The notes beneath the pieces were generated by a model. That model did no database searches and was not told the DNA's origin. It saw only the letters and a list, made by a program, of their open reading frames with translations. Below, piece after piece: positions 6,842 to 7,141 of a stretch of 7,141 nucleotides of DNA. The stretch's first letter is position 1. The number at the start of each line of letters is the position of its first letter. Origin of the DNA: a bacterium (lineage in GTDB: Bacteria; Verrucomicrobiota; Verrucomicrobiia; Limisphaerales; UBA11358). Made by a program: the position numbers and the translations under genes. The DNA lies in the NCBI GenBank assembly GCA_021781185.1, contig JAJXXI010000523.1, forward strand, positions 1 through 7,141, read 5' to 3'.

Positions 6842-7141
6842 TTGTCCCGTCGTGGTCGAGGTTGTCACACCGGCAGTTTGAGCGGCTGAGCCTTGTTGGA
6901 AACTGACGCCGGTGATCACCGTGATGACCTGGGTTGCACGCATCTGGGTTTGCCGCCCGCTGGTGGTTGTCACTTCTGGTTCCGCGAGCGACTCATAACC
7001 GCTGCGCTGCTGCAGGGCATGGATGACCATGCGGAAATTGGGATTGGTCAGGATGCCAGTAATCGTTGCAATCGCGGGTGCCGAGTTTTGCAGACCACCA
7101 GTCACCAACTGGTCGTTTGCCGAACCCGCGATTGTGCTGGC
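6839..7141 (-). CDS. Secretin-family protein, N-terminal side of the secretin domain (partial; 5' end outside window)
   Basis: The reading frame is open from the right window edge to a TAA at 6841-6839, giving the last 100 residues of a longer protein; the true start is outside the window. The segment 'ILTNPNFRMVIHALQQRSGY' followed by 'LAEPEVTTTSGRQTQMRAT' and 'VITVITGV' matches the start of the secretin domain of type II/III secretion and type IV pilus channels. There a helix precedes the 'L..P.VTT.SGR.A.i.v' strand pair. Secretins form multimeric outer-membrane pores. The protein stops after a Thr/Gly/Gln-rich loop, before the conserved second half of the domain ('D.VPYV', 'VIGGL', 'LGD.P.LG'). 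That missing half is encoded in the same frame by the next gene, 21 nt downstream. Whether this piece is functional alone is unknown. Family assignment is good; which secretion system it serves cannot be told. Confidence 0.85.
   Translation of the reverse strand, partial: ASTIAGSANDQLVTGGLQNSAPAIATITGILTNPNFRMVIHALQQRSGYESLAEPEVTTTSGRQTQMRATQVITVITGVSFQQGSAAQTAGVTTSTTTGQ

Noticed and set aside
6167..7141. Secretin split explained by a frameshift or single-base sequencing error
   Set aside because: Both pieces are in the same frame, so a frameshift is not needed. Changing the TAA to a sense codon would still leave a 38-residue insert containing a full signal peptide. Misassembly remains possible and is listed as a check.
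1..7141. tRNA or rRNA genes, CRISPR array, insertion sequence, intrinsic terminator
   Set aside because: The window is almost fully coding on one strand. I saw no regularly spaced short repeats, transposase, inverted terminal repeats, or hairpin followed by a T-run between genes.

Overview
The window most likely comes from a Verrucomicrobiota bacterium, probably Limisphaerales/Pedosphaera-like. Three large predicted secreted proteins are rich in Asn, Thr, Ser and Tyr and dense in Thr-Asn dipeptides. One ends in the 'YxVQxSTNLxxWxNLG' type of C-terminal module that I associate with exported proteins of this phylum. The lineage call rests on style and family knowledge, not on a marker gene.

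All six genes lie on the minus strand, so the window reads right to left as one tightly packed operon that runs off both ends. In transcription order: (1) 7141-6839, the end of a secretin-family outer-membrane channel protein whose N-terminus is outside the window; (2) 6817-6167, a 216-residue protein with its own signal peptide followed by the C-terminal half of a secretin domain; (3) 6170-5289, a stand-alone 5'-3' exonuclease of the DNA polymerase I N-terminal (FEN-like) family; (4) 5286-3181, a secreted protein with seven propeller-like repeats, a fibronectin-III-like domain and a verrucomicrobial C-terminal module; (5) 3177-856, a 773-residue secreted protein of unknown function with a C-terminal putative-Ig (He_PIG-like) domain; (6) 859-1, the N-terminal 286 residues of a secreted, beta-helix-like protein that continues past the left edge. 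Junctions are 21 nt, a 4-nt overlap (GTGA), 2 nt, 3 nt and a 4-nt overlap (ATGA), so there is no intergenic room for internal promoters or terminators. The promoter must lie to the right of the window and the terminator to the left.

The most striking feature is the secretin. The two pieces are in the same reading frame and are consecutive parts of one secretin domain. They are separated by a TAA stop, seven codons and a full Sec-type signal peptide. Removing 117 nt (6725-6841) would restore one continuous secretin. This looks like a secretin encoded as two separately exported polypeptides, split inside the channel-forming domain. A two-subunit channel is a hypothesis; a decayed gene is the main alternative.

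A secretin next to three exported proteins suggests an export system with its surface or extracellular clients. Nothing in the sequence proves that the clients use this channel. The intact nuclease in the middle, translationally coupled to the secretin piece, does not fit that theme functionally.
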